This document shows positions 10,378 through 21,059 of a DNA stretch of 64,000 nt, piece by piece. Source of the stretch: Atriophallophorus winterbourni (Eukaryota; Platyhelminthes; Trematoda; Plagiorchiida; Microphallidae). Location: NCBI GenBank assembly GCA_013407085.1, contig JACCGJ010014427.1, positions 1 to 64,000 on the forward strand, in the 5' to 3' direction. A program made the position numbers and the translations under genes. Numbering within the stretch: position 1 is the stretch's first letter; each line of letters begins with the position of its first letter. The notes under the pieces are model-generated. The model saw nothing but the letters and a program-made list of their open reading frames with translations. It had not been told where the DNA came from and made no database searches.

Positions 10378-10612
10378 TTTTCATCATCACAGACAGCATT
10401 ACACCGGTAGCGCGTACCGAATGCTTAACTGCCACACAACCATGAAAATGTAAAATCCTAAAAGATGGTGAAAGGTGGGACTTAAATAGCTACGGATTCT
10501 ATAGAAGAGTAAGCACAAACAAACTGGGTAGAGGTGCCTACACCTCGAATGGAACATGCATTCAAACAAGTTTCGTGAACGAGCAGAGCGACATCAGCAT
10601 TATTTGATTTTA
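10378..10612 (-). mobile_element. RTE-like LINE 3' UTR fragment
   Basis: This is nearly the same as 3236-3465 (CAGACAGCATTACACCGGTA, AAGAGTAAGCACAAACAAAC, CCTACACCTCGAATGGAACA). It is a heavily 5'-truncated copy lying head-on to the plus-strand fragment just before it. Confidence 0.75.
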
Positions 10613-10815
10613 AAGCGGCGACTCTCACTTATCCATTTCAGATCGTGTTAATCATTCGTATCCTCTATACTCGTTCGAAACATGCAGTATCGCTTTTCAG
10701 ATTGTTGATTCATCGACGGTCGTTTATAGATTTTCCCTACGGATGTTTGTTCTAATTGAACGACACAAATTGATATTTTGTCTCACCATTTTTGCGTTCG
10801 TCTAGTGCTGAGATT

Positions 10816-12091
10816 TTAATTTTTCGAATAAAGGTTTAAATGTTCGTGTAAGTGAGGTAGGCTTCCGAGAAATTTTTCAAGAAAGAATAAGTGAATAAAT
10901 GGTGCCAAGTTTATGAATCTTTCGTTTTTGCTTACCAAACGTTGTAGCTTTAAGCAATGCATGGAAGCTATTTCTTTACTAACCTTGGCTGCGGATATCC
11001 TTGAATTGGGTTGATATATCAAGAACTGCGAGATCAGATCGATAGCATCTTCTGGCGCATCTGGAATAATCTCCTCGAATGTTTTGGGTTCGCACTCGTT
11101 AAATGAAATCTTGTTATAATCCGGTAATGTTTCAAGTTCCTGTATGCGATGGAACAATAATATATTTGATTTTGTACTTTACCGGCCATTTCTCAATGCT
11201 CGGTGTTCCCAATATGCACATCACACACCACAACTGTTCGATATCATTTTCTCCCTGAAATTTCATTCCTCCTCATGAACGTCGCAAAACTTACAGCAAA
11301 AATGGGTGAATTACAAATAAGTTCCCCAAAAATACAACCGATCGCCCTGAGTGTTCATCAGCATTGAAGTGGCATTGCTCACCATAGATCCACTGCGTGA
11401 GAATAACTTCGTGAACCATAAAGCAGTTCAGGCGCGCGATACCATCTACTCGTTTGTATGAAAATTTAAACGGAATACACTCCACACCTTGTCGCAACTT
11501 GATGGCTGTATAGACGCTGCTCGGAGCTGCGCCATACTCTGGCCAAACCAAAATCGGCAATTTTCAAAATTCCTTCTGCACTAATTAGCAAATTGGCTGG
11601 TTTTAGATCCTGAGAAGTAAGCGTTTGTTGGGACGTACGCGGTGCATAATCCCGGCTTCATGAAGCACGTCCGCCCCACGGAGAAGCATTTGCATATAGC
11701 TCTTGATTAATGCCGGATCTAAGGGCGCATTGGCCTCTCGAATGATCTCGGCTAAATCTGTCACCATGTACTCAAAGACGAGAATGAATCCAAGACCCCA
11801 AGGAAACACGTCTCGCAACCATACCACGTAGGGACAGAAACTGGTGAGCTGCAAAGCCTTAATTTCTCTATGAAGTTTCACCTTTTGTGTGAAATGTGAT
11901 TTTACCTCAACGGTATATCGGGGATGTTACCGGATAATTTTCTCAGGTGAATATTCTTTAAAGCCACAAATTCTTTGCTCTGTGCATGGTAAACTTGAGT
12001 TTGATTGGTGACTCACTTCGATGTGTTTTGCTTTAAAGACAGTCCCGTGGGCACCTTCTCCGATCCGTCCAATGATTTGATATTTCTCCAT
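10816..12091 (-). CDS. CDK20: CDK20-like protein kinase (cell cycle-related kinase)
   Basis: Exons on the minus strand are 12091-12017, 11979-11906, 11867-11639, 11609-11488, 11445-11383, 11346-11295, 11254-11183 and 11139-10984, plus a C-terminal part to the stop at 10816. The introns are 37, 38, 29, 42, 36, 40 and 43 bp, all GT-AG, and every junction keeps frame. Kinase motifs in order are [16 protein letters not shown] (P-loop), EFVALKN (catalytic Lys), [19 protein letters not shown] across an intron, [26 protein letters not shown], the NDIEQL segment and LPDYNKISF. The last three are characteristic of CDK20. In animals CDK20 acts in cell-cycle and ciliary signalling. The C-terminus is uncertain: the frame reads through to 10816, but a 36-nt intron from 10983 is also possible. 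About 325-336 residues, close to the family length. An acceptor lies 4 nt before the ATG. Confidence 0.92.
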
Positions 12092-12098
12092 GTGGCTA
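12092..12098 (-). promoter_or_regulatory. Splice or trans-splice acceptor before CDK20
   Basis: On the minus strand TTTATTTTTAG ends 4 nt before the start codon, leaving CCAC as the immediate leader. Confidence 0.5.
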
Positions 12099-12109
12099 AA
12101 AATAAATTT

Positions 12110-13195
12110 ATTATGAGGGACGTTAGGTCAATAACAACCGAACCTCAGGTAGAGGCTCGCACTGTTATGGGTTGAAGCTTGCGAATATCCCTAATTGTGA
12201 TTAACAGATTTTGCCGAAAATGGAATACTTATTGATTTGACATGAGTAGGATCAGCAAACTTCACACTATAATAAGCGATCGAATAAGTTTCCTAAGTAA
12301 TCTTAATGGCCACGCTGCACGGGTATAGTTATCCGGGACTGTGCATTGACCGTGTATTGCTGAGATTGTCATCTGTTCTCAAGTATTTGTTGCTATGATT
12401 TTCAACTTTCGTGAATGATTATTTATGTTAATTGAGGGGTATTATTGTCGGATTGGAATCACTAGATGTTCTTGTTACACCCATATCTATCGCGTTTCAA
12501 ACGCCCTCGAACTTGTTTTGCGTGTTTGAGAACACTGTTCCTGAAAGACTTTCTGACCATAAGCAGAACTAAGCCTCCTAATAAAAAATTCAATAGTCGT
12601 CATCTTTTTACCTAGCATCGGTTCTATAGGCAGATTAATAGAGCGCTTGTCCCCTTTGTTGTGACAAAATCTCCCTTTCCACGTGCAACAACAAACTACT
12701 TCGGTGTAGGCAACAAACAGACCATACAATTGATGGTATAGAGAGCATCCTTCGATTCATTATTATATGACAGTAATACGCGAACCAAACACGAAAGCTG
12801 ACTGACTTTCGGTTACGTAACCTGCATTGTGCCTTGCGTGTAGTGTGGATTGTTGAATGGACCAAGTATTCTCTTAACATGATCTTAAACCTGTTTCATC
12901 GATTACCGTAAATCGATGTTGATTATAAAATGAATAGGAGTAGAAATCAAGAATTAGCTGTGGTAGACAGAACTTGTTTTGTTACCAGTCATGGCAATAT
13001 CTCTGGATACTTTGAGCTGAGCATATGGAATGCGAGTTTAAAGTTAAACATTTCGAGGGCGGTTGCTACCCTAGCATGGAACTAAAAGTTCAACAATGCG
13101 AAAGACAATGAAATGTGGATTTATGGCAATTATCTAGGCAAAGAGTCCTAGATACCACACAACAAATCTATCAGCACATCAGGTGAAGAAATCCT
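12110..13195. other. CDK20 upstream intergenic DNA and probable CR1 3' UTR
   Basis: I find no domain here. The part from about 13000 probably belongs to the 3' UTR of the CR1 copy that follows (minus strand). Confidence 0.4.
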
Positions 13196-13703
13196 AGCAA
13201 GTGTTGTACAACTTCCCCGTGATTTCAGTCAGGACATTATCCACTAGCTGCTTGAACAGGTTTTCAGATCTTCCTGCAATAGCCAATTCCGGGAGCGCAT
13301 TCCACAAGTTGAGAACTCTTGCTGAGAGCGTGAATCCTTGTGTTCGACATACCGTCCTCGCCTTTGGAGCTTTAGAGCATGGCCACGGGAGGGAAAAACT
13401 TGCGCAGTATTAATTTCTAAGTACCGAGTTTTCGGGTCAAAAAACGTTGTTTCTATGCGATAATTTGCAACCGAATTTGGTTGCAAGCAATTTGTGGTTT
13501 ACCGAATCAAAGACCTTACAAAAGTCAAAGTAAAAAACTTCAACTTATTGGCCTTTATCTAGCCTCATGGTGACCTCGTTAAGAAAACATAAGAGGTTTG
13601 TTAGACACGACTCCTCTTTAAGGAAGCCGTGCTGAGCAGAGTACAGCAACGAGTAATCAACTAGATGGCGGCAGATCCTATCCCTAATAAGATTCTCCAG
13701 GGT

Positions 13704-14048
13704 TTAACATAGGATGCTAGTAAGACTTACAGGCCTGTACTTACAAACTGAGGATCGACTACCACCTTTATGTATCGGAATCACATTGGCCAGCTTCCAA
13801 ATACTCGGAATATGTCCATGTTGCAAGGAAGCGTTGAAAAGACGACCCACAGTTTCTGCTACTATTGACGCCAGATTCTTTAAAATTTGAGGGTGAATGT
13901 CGTCTCGGTTAGCAGATTTATGTGGTTTAGTTGCTGCAAGTGCAAGTTTAATCTCATAATCAGTGAAGGATACCTCCTCGAGTAGAGTAAGGCTATCCAA
14001 CTTTATGATCACTGGCAGGTTAAGTGAATCTATTTGGCAATCAAGCAT
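13704..14048 (-). pseudogene. CR1-like reverse transcriptase, N-terminal part
   Basis: The frame reads ILKNLASIVAETVGRLFNAS, then SIWKLANVIPIHKGG and YRPVSLTSI. These are the conserved pre-core motifs of non-LTR reverse transcriptases (W..a.v.PI.KgG, yRPISL). Confidence 0.85.
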
Positions 14049-14551
14049 TTGAACAAACTGGAAATGTTTCAGAAACGCCCAAGCCTTTTCTAACTCTGAG
14101 ACTTTCCGGTGTCCGTTATCCTTTTGAAGGTGGCTAATTAAATCGCGCTTTTTGCCTTTGGATTGGGCATAACTATAGTAACGCTACGGGCACTGCTTTA
14201 TATTGCGTGTCAACCGTGATTCAAAGGCATGTTTTGCCTTGCGTTGGATTCCCAGAGCCCTATTCCTGACCATTTTATACCTTGTCCAGGACCAATGTAA
14301 ATTTTTCCCTCATTCTAACCACCCGTCGCATCGCAGGTGTCCATCACTGTGGCTTGTTGCGTTGCTTGACGTGCACCAACGGAGTAAACCTATCTTGCAA
14401 GGTAGACAGACAGTGGGGTATAAGCTGCCAGTCTGTTGCTATATCATTCCCTGCATATGGAAACAAGATCTTTTTAGCTTCCTCTGAGACAACTTCCCAA
14501 TCTACACGATTGAAATTGCGCCTCAGTTTCGGAGGAGGTTTGTCATGTGTG

Positions 14552-14740
14552 AAAGCACAAGCCTGGTCCAGGCAAAGTGCCGCACAGAGACTGCACGTGG
14601 GCTAAGATGCTGTCAGGTTGCCCAGGCCTAGACAGAATTGAGGAAGACAAAAAACAGGAAATGGTAGTGAGACTCCAGGCTGTTTCAGCATGCAGCTCAC
14701 TACCTCTGTCATACTTGAGTACTAGTTTAAAGCTGATCAT
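14552..14740 (+). repeat. Short interspersed repeat, copy 6
   Basis: A full-length-looking copy: GTGTGAAAGCACAAGCCTGG, then CAGGCAAAGTGCCGCACAG, TGTCAGGTTGCCCAGGCCTA, then GTAGTGAGACTCCAGGCTG and GCATGCAGCTCAC. It is inserted in the CR1 copy. Confidence 0.8.
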
Positions 14741-15237
14741 AACATGATCACTTTTTTTCTAATGGAGTTAGGTATTCGACCTGTCGAACCATTTCTTCGC
14801 TTGAAGAGACTACGAGATCCAGGATCGAAAGTAAGCAGCCCTGACGGAACCTATTGGGCGTATTCACATTTTGGCTGATGGCATGCATGTGAGTTCATTC
14901 GATGAAGTCCTCATACATCTTATTAGAAAAACAGCACTGGTTGGGCCAAGGTAAATGTTGTAGGTTAAAATCGCCAACTATAAGAACCTTGGACCCAAGC
15001 GTGCGCAGCAAACTGAGATTGTAAAGCAAATTATGCAAGTCCTACGATCCTGCTTAAAGGCATGCTATTACCATAGATCGCTTGCTTGAATGAGACAGGA
15101 GCTTAGTTGGATGTTGTGCATGCTAAGCCTAACGCTCGATTCTGAAGTTCGAATACCTAACCTGAGAAAGATAGCAACACCACCCCGTTGAGTACACCTG
15201 ATCTATCACATCTGACCACCGAATAACTTTGTTCTCT

Positions 15238-15345
15238 ATTTCTCATATCTGTCTAAGCCTGGGCAACCTGACAGTAATATCGCCCACGTGCAGTCTCTGA
15301 CTGTGCGGATCTTTGCCTGGATCAGGCTTGTGCTTTCATGCATAC
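15238..15345 (-). repeat. Short interspersed repeat, copy 7 (inverted)
   Basis: TTCTCATATCTGTCTAAGCC through GATCAGGCTTGTGCTTTCAT; inserted in the same CR1 copy in the opposite orientation to copy 6. Confidence 0.8.
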
Positions 15346-15523
15346 CGAATAACTGCTACAAATATCGTCAGGAATACGATCAATTGCAAATAGCCAGGTA
15401 TCACTCAGTGATATTACATGCGGTTGTATCTTATGCGCTACAATGGAGAGTTCAGACCGCTTATTTCGGATACTACATGAATTTTCTTATAGCACTTTGG
15501 CGACGGTGTCTCGCGATATATTC

Positions 15524-16134
15524 TCACTTAGTCCTGCTTGATCCTCGGGCGTAATACCCGAGCAGTCGGCACGTTTTTGGTGTGCTGCTTAAGCGGGTCG
15601 AATCGCCTTGCGCGGCCAGAATTTCTACCGCACCTTGAAGGTCACTAATCACGAGCTTTAAAATTTCAGGGTCAATACGATGACCGAAGTTTCCATCCCC
15701 AGACCCGTCCCTGATTTCCATAGTTGATAAAGAAAGATCCTTTGCGGAAGAACAGCGAGTTATGTCATAAGTTACATCGTAATGTGATTCCTTTAATATT
15801 TTGAATCCCCTCTTGTCATTTGGCACAACGTGTTTCCCGTTGTTGAATTCTTCCAAGCAAATATAACTTGCAAAGCACTGGTCGTGATGAGACTGCAGGA
15901 GAAATTCAACTAAATTGGTCATTTGACTTTCTTTTGTCGCCCTTCCACACGATAAACACGCTTTGGTGACGTATCTGGGCGCATTCCAACATTACGGAGC
16001 AGATTTCTTATACAACACCGGTCGAGAGACTTACGCGATTTGGATTCGCGTATATAGGGTTCATCCTGATGAAGCACCTGGATGTTAGGAGATTTATATC
16101 GCATTCCCTGACGAGCTGATTTTAGCTGCTCCAT
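15524..16134 (-). pseudogene. LINE ORF1-like reading frames
   Basis: Two overlapping minus-strand frames (16134-15919 and 15922-15524) meet at an ATGA overlap. They are Lys/Arg-rich at first (SPKRVYRVEGRQKK), then FNNGKHVVPNDKRGFKILKE. They lie just upstream of the endonuclease of the same CR1 copy, so ORF1 is the best guess. I do not recognise a fold. Confidence 0.45.
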
Positions 16135-16239
16135 ATCCTTGAATAACTTCTCAAGGCTCGAAACGACAGTGGCAAGTAAATTTGACTGACAGTCAATTTT
16201 TTTACCGTTATTGTTTGTGCCTTTTACCTACCTTTTGAT

Positions 16240-17424
16240 GTGACAGCGCTGTTTACATCAATCGACACTACATTAGCGATGCAAACCATATCACAACTGC
16301 TGGACGAACGCGGAACAGAGCACAATGGAAACCGACTGACGAAGGACAGTATACTACAGTTATTGGAGTTGTGTTTACAGACGAACTTCAAATTCAACAA
16401 TCGTTTGTATAAACAAATGAAAGGAACCCCAATGGGATCGCCAATTTCTGGGTTGCTAGCGGAAGCCGTAATGCAAAGACTTGAACGTATCGCATTACCG
16501 CTTATCCAACCCAAACTCTGGATCCGATACGTCGACGATACGTTCGTGATTCTAAAGAAAGAAAACCTGGAGGATGCGCACCGTCTACTTAATTGCGTCT
16601 TCAATGGAATACAATTTACGAAGGAGACAGAATGTGACAACTGCCTACCATTTCTGGATGTAAACGTGCGAAGAACGGAAACAGGGAACCTCGAAACAAG
16701 CGTATACAGGAAAGGAACACACACGGATCAAATTTTGAACTATAAAAGCAAGCACCCGGCAACCCACAAGCGAAGCTGTGTCCGAACACTGTTCAACCGC
16801 GCAAAAACACACTGCAGTACCGAGGAACTCAAGAAAGAAGAGGAAAAGTATTTATTCAAACTCTTCCGGAAGAATGGATACCCAAAGGATTTCATAATTC
16901 GCAACATGGACTCGACAACCCAAACGCATGTGAACAACACGAACACGGCAAGGTTGACACTACCCTATATACAACATATCTCGGAGATTACCGCAAGAAT
17001 ACTACGCCCACTCGGAATTAGTGTGGCACACAAACCAGCTTTGACACTGAGAAGCAAACTGGTCAATGTCAAGGACACGCTGGCTAAGGAAGAAAGAAAC
17101 AATGTTGTGTACAGAATCCCGTGTTCCAGTTATGAGAAATATTATATCGGACAGACTGGAAGAAGGCTGGAAACAAGGATACATGAACACAAACTGGCCA
17201 CACGACGACACGACCACAAATCGGTAATATCGGCACACATGGATCGAGAAGGTCATGAATTCAATTGGGATAGAACGGAAATCATCGCCAAAGGAAGAAC
17301 TCGTCATGTTCGAGAGTTCCTCGAAGCGTCGTATTCGACACCACAATCAATCAATGAACATATTCGAGTGGATGGGATCTACGGACCAATGAGAACATGC
17401 AAGAATTATAGCCAATCACAGTAG
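16240..17424 (+). CDS. Penelope-like reverse transcriptase and GIY-YIG endonuclease (partial)
   Basis: This open frame has 394 residues. The reverse-transcriptase part carries FTSID at the start, KGTPMGSPISGLLAEAVMQR (from about 60) and the catalytic YVDD at 97-100. The C-terminal part has VVYRIPCSSYEKYYIGQTGR (from about 289) followed by RLETRIHEH, the GIY-YIG nuclease signature with its Arg and Glu/His positions. Such enzymes nick target DNA and prime reverse transcription there. The N-terminal fingers are missing, so the encoded enzyme is incomplete. The frame nonetheless has no stop or frameshift over 1.2 kb, which suggests a fairly young copy. Confidence 0.9.
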   Translation: MTALFTSIDTTLAMQTISQLLDERGTEHNGNRLTKDSILQLLELCLQTNFKFNNRLYKQMKGTPMGSPISGLLAEAVMQRLERIALPLIQPKLWIRYVDDTFVILKKENLEDAHRLLNCVFNGIQFTKETECDNCLPFLDVNVRRTETGNLETSVYRKGTHTDQILNYKSKHPATHKRSCVRTLFNRAKTHCSTEELKKEEEKYLFKLFRKNGYPKDFIIRNMDSTTQTHVNNTNTARLTLPYIQHISEITARILRPLGISVAHKPALTLRSKLVNVKDTLAKEERNNVVYRIPCSSYEKYYIGQTGRRLETRIHEHKLATRRHDHKSVISAHMDREGHEFNWDRTEIIAKGRTRHVREFLEASYSTPQSINEHIRVDGIYGPMRTCKNYSQSQ

Positions 17425-17485
17425 ATGAGGTCGACGCGCAGCAGATAAATTCGAACGATGCCCACCGCCCAGTTGCTTCGAAAGA

Positions 17486-17532
17486 AGTTTCGCTGATGAT
17501 GTCATCTAGTTTGATGACGAAACGTCCGCAAT
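17486..17532 (+). ncRNA. Candidate hammerhead ribozyme of the Penelope-like element
   Basis: CTGATGA (17493-17499) is followed, after one extra T, by a perfect 6-bp stem GTCATC/GATGAC (17501-17506 with 17513-17518). GAAAC and GTC then follow directly. Flanking TTTCG and CGCAA could form most of stem I. CTGATGA, stem II, GAAA and a GTC cleavage triplet are the hammerhead core. Penelope-like elements are known to carry such ribozymes with a minimal stem III. The extra T may impair activity. Prediction by eye only. Confidence 0.55.
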
Positions 17533-17610
17533 CAATCATACCAGCTTGGAGAACAACTATGAACTACAACCTTTACGAGGCTTCAAAAACTTTGAAGATG
17601 AACTCTGTTA

Positions 17611-18165
17611 AATGACATCTTACTTAACCTCCTGACCTTGTGTATTAACCTTCTTATTACTTGTACGAGTCTTTGTAGGCCTATGCGATTTGCTCACCCT
17701 AATTTCATTAGATTTTACCGTTTATGCTGCGTGTCTAGCAGTGGTATTTTCACGCATTATTTCAGCATACGATCTATTCATTCTCACTTTATAAGCATTG
17801 CTGGTTTGTTTCGGACTAGCATTTTACTTCTCGGAAAATGCTTTTAACTGGCCACTGGCACTCACTACATGTCCATTTCAGCCAACGGTCAGTTACACAC
17901 GCCTTATAGTGCTAGAGATTTATCCCTGAACACATCCGGTGTGCCAATCTCTTGCAAGTATTACACTCGATCCTTTTCTGCAACAAGAATTTGTAGGCAC
18001 TTGTTGTCAAACATAATATATAAAATACTTGAATAGTGTTTAAAAAATAATTTCAGGAGTGAAATAGAAAGCACGTCAAATTGTAGCGTACCGTGTCTTT
18101 TACTTAAAAGCATCATTGTTTTGTTTAATTAATTAACTATACCTTAAAAATAGAAATAAAATATG
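17611..18165. other. No recognisable feature
   Basis: AT-rich sequence between the Penelope-like element and the next CR1 3' UTR. Confidence 0.4.
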
Positions 18166-18169
18166 TCTC

Positions 18170-19950
18170 ACATCCCCATCTTTTACACACTACTACCGGT
18201 TTTAGGCTGTTTGCCTCCATTAAATGTAGACAGAAAGATCAGGTTTAGTGAGCCCAGTTCAGTTTGCACAGGACAGTATGTGGCTAACGAGTCAATCGAG
18301 CGTCCAGATTTCTTTTGGTGGTATGCCACAGAAGAGCGTCCACCACTTCAAACAATATCTTCACAAATATCTTCTGGTATGAGAGTAATCTGAAATGCAA
18401 CAAAAAAACTCCCCGCACCAATAGGTGAGGAGAAACATTAGTGCGTTCCAAAGACAACATGAGGATCATACCAACTCTTCACTTACGGATAAAAATCAGG
18501 AAATAATGAAGGCTACACAGAGTCGAGTCCATTCTTGAAACCCGTAACCGAAGTAGAACAAATAACTTTTTAGGAAGACGATTCCAGTAATTTACTACCA
18601 TTTCACTAAAGAAGAACTTACGAACATTGGACCTGACGTGTCGCTTGGTCAGTTTTAATGGATGGCCTCGAGTAGCCACACTTGGCACAGAGCGTACATT
18701 TTACTGGGATGAATAGTACTGGAACCTGACATGATTTTGAAGGCTTCAATCAGGTTCCCACGTAGCCGTCTCCTTTTTAGTGAGAAGAGATCTAGATTCA
18801 GCAATCGTTCCTCATATGACCTACCTGATTGCCCTTCAGTCATACGAGTAGCTAAACGTTGAACACCTTCCAGCTTGGCAATATCTTTTTCCAATTAGGG
18901 TGACCATGCTGTAACGCAATACTCGAGATGCGGTCTTACGACCGCTTTGTATAATGGTATGTAAACCTTTGGGGACCTGCAGAATAAAACTGATCCAAGG
19001 CCAAAAAGCTCTATCCTAGCGCATTGTGCAGCAGCTGCGCATTGATCAGCCCATGTAAAGTCCGCTGAAACCTCTGTACCAGTGGTTCTTAACCTTTTTG
19101 GTGGTACCGAACACTACAAGTTAAATACATGCATTCATCGAACCCTTCGTAGTTGGGAAAATAAAATGTGTATTTTGTTCCAATTCAAAACATATGTATA
19201 TAAGTGCACAAACTGTCTCATGCATCATTTGCACACAACCCAATGATGTTTGACTTAGCCCACCCAAACCCAATGCCAAAACGTCGAACCCCAGAAAAGG
19301 ACTCACCGAACCCCTAGGGTTCGATCGAACCCAACCACTGCTCTATACCCAAGTCACAAACTTTCGGCACACTATTTATCTAGCAACCTCCAGCTTTTAA
19401 ACGACTTTAGACAAGTGACAGCTTTTAGTGCAGTTAACTGGTAGATCCCATGTAGCAGACCACTTGATGACCTTTCTATATCTCTCAAGAAGATCCTGTT
19501 CATCCAGTGATCCGATAAACTTGACATCATCCGCAAAAATATAGCAGGAACACTTAAGCGACGCTGCCAAATCATAGATGAAAATGAGGAAAAGTAGCGG
19601 TCCGAGTACGGAACCCTGTGGGACTCCACTAACAACTTTTACTTTCAAAGAATACATACCGCCTATACGGACACGAAAGAATCTATTGCTTAAGAAGCCT
19701 ATTATCCATTTCTTCAGAAGACCAGCGATACCCATATAACCAAGTTTGGTTGCAGCAATCTGTGGTTTACCGAATCAAATGCCTTGCACAAGTTCAAGTA
19801 AAAAACCTTAACATTTTGGTATTTATCCAGCCTCATGGTGACCTCGTTAAGAAAACATAAGAGGTTTGTTATGCACGACTTCCCTTTAAGGAAGCCGTGC
19901 TGAGCAGAGTTCAGCAACAAGTAATCAACTAGATGACGGCAGATCCTATC
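18170..19950 (-). mobile_element. CR1-like LINE copy with a hAT MITE inside
   Basis: Minus-strand pieces in order: LLNSAQHGFLKGKSC and a catalytic-Asp block FYLNLCKAFDSVNHRLL (19920-19714), then VSGVPQGSVLGPLLFLIFIY and CYIFADDVKFIG (19735-19397), then C-terminal parts at 18894-18479 with ATRMTEG and YWNRLP. Several frameshifts separate them. A 261-bp MITE (19080-19340) interrupts the copy. Positions 18170-18470 are 3' UTR; a block there (CACAGGACAGTATGTGGCTA) recurs at 21073-21095 behind another copy. Confidence 0.85.
19080..19340. mobile_element. Non-autonomous hAT element (MITE), 261 bp
   Basis: It starts CAGTGGTTCTTAACC and ends AACCCAACCACTG, giving an inverted CAGTGGTT terminus typical of hAT families. 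The flanks CTCTGTAC (19072-19079) and CTCTATAC (19341-19348) form an 8-bp target duplication with one mismatch. It inserted into the CR1 copy around it. Confidence 0.88.
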
Positions 19951-20665
19951 CCTCGGTGCTCGGAGGAATCACTGATTCTCAGTGGAGTGCCTCAAAGCTC
20001 GGTGCTTGGTCCATTACTCTTTCTCATTTTTGTAAACGACCTGGCAGCGACAACCCAACTAGAAGTTGGTGAAGGAACTATCAGAATAGCTGCAGATCAG
20101 AAAGTGAAGGATCTCGGCATTACTATAACAGGCGATTTTAAATGGGCTACTCAATGTGCCGAACCTGCAAACAAGGCTCGCAGAGAATTGTTCAGACTTC
20201 GCTCAGCGTTATCTTGCCGAAAACCTTCAATCTTCATTCCCTTATACAAAGTAGTCTTGCGGCCTCACTTGGAATACTACGTTCAATCCTGGACACCGTA
20301 CTGGACCCTCGAAACGGTCCAGCGCCTTGCGACTAGGATGGTTGAGGATCAGACTGGTAAAAACTATGAGGCTAGACTCATGGACCTCGGTTTGTTCTCA
20401 CTAAAGAGACGGCAGCTGCGAGGTGACTTAATAGAAGCCTTCAAGATTCTAAAGGGTATTACGGGTGATAATATTACTGAAATCTTTAAACTTGCCCCTA
20501 AAGCAGCTATTCTATGAAACTTCTTAAGAGTAGGCCTAGGTTGTTGGCACGTAAGCACTTTTTCAGCAACCGTGTGCTCAACTTTCGGAACAAGCTTCCA
20601 GATTGCATAGTAAGCCTCCCAAATGTGTTGAACTTTAAAATGGAATTAGACGTTAAATGGTTTAT
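19951..20665 (+). mobile_element. CR1-like LINE 3' part, head-to-head with the previous copy
   Basis: On the plus strand LSGVPQSSVLGPLLFLIFVN is followed directly by a later part of the domain (KVKDLGITITGDFKWATQC). The FADD region between them is deleted. RPHLEYYVQSW, LATRMVEDQ and, after a frameshift near 20515, FFSNRVLNFRNKLP follow. It begins exactly where the minus-strand copy ends. Confidence 0.8.
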
Positions 20666-20669
20666 CATA

Positions 20670-21055
20670 TTTCCGCACATTGTCTAATAAAAACAAAGCC
20701 GAAGTTTTTCTGAATCCAGAAACAGTCTTACAACACAAAAACTTATTGTTCGTTTGAAAACGCTTCGATTGCTCGGCCAAGAATCACTTCCTGATAGTGT
20801 TTTTGAATTATTTCAAATTACTACTGAATTTGCACATTGATAATATTTAGATATTTTTAAAAAGTTGTATCAAATACTCAACAAAACGTAGCCGATTTAA
20901 ACAATTCTAAAAATATGAGAGATTGTATTTAACTACTTTCATTTTGTAACTTTGTATTTGTACGTAAATATTTTGGCCTTGTATGGTTATTTGTTAGGCT
21001 TCATTCGAATTAATGTTTGTACAATATACTTTTTGGCGGTTAAAATATAATTTTG
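20670..21055. other. No recognisable feature
   Basis: AT-rich sequence between CR1 copies. Confidence 0.35.
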
Positions 21056-21059
21056 GACT

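Larger units (their letters stand above)
13200..16150 (-). mobile_element. CR1-like LINE copy, rearranged
   Basis: On the minus strand the order is an ORF1-like region (16134-15524), an endonuclease remnant (about 15200-14880, with VLIVGDFNLQHLPW), the start of the reverse transcriptase (14048-13704 and 13700-13500), then only the extreme C-terminal segment (13440-13200). The catalytic core between about 13490 and 13500 is deleted. Two short interspersed repeats sit inside (14552-14740 and 15238-15345). Positions 13500-13700 closely match 19745-19945, so this is the same family as the copy there. Confidence 0.75.
16215..17610 (+). mobile_element. Penelope-like element, 5'-truncated
   Basis: A reverse transcriptase joined to a GIY-YIG endonuclease in one frame defines the Penelope class. 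The copy starts inside the reverse transcriptase (the FDVTALFTSID motif begins at about 16220), next to the 5' end of the CR1 copy. Downstream of the stop there is a hammerhead-like sequence. Confidence 0.85.

Noticed and set aside
15524..16134. Host gene of unknown function
   Set aside because: Its position upstream of a CR1 endonuclease on the same strand and its basic start make LINE ORF1 more likely.
16224..16724. 166-codon minus-strand frame
   Set aside because: It is the antisense shadow of the Penelope-like reverse transcriptase.
19930..20520. Single LINE with 5' inversion by twin priming
   Set aside because: Both arms cover the same C-terminal part of the protein, so they must be two copies.
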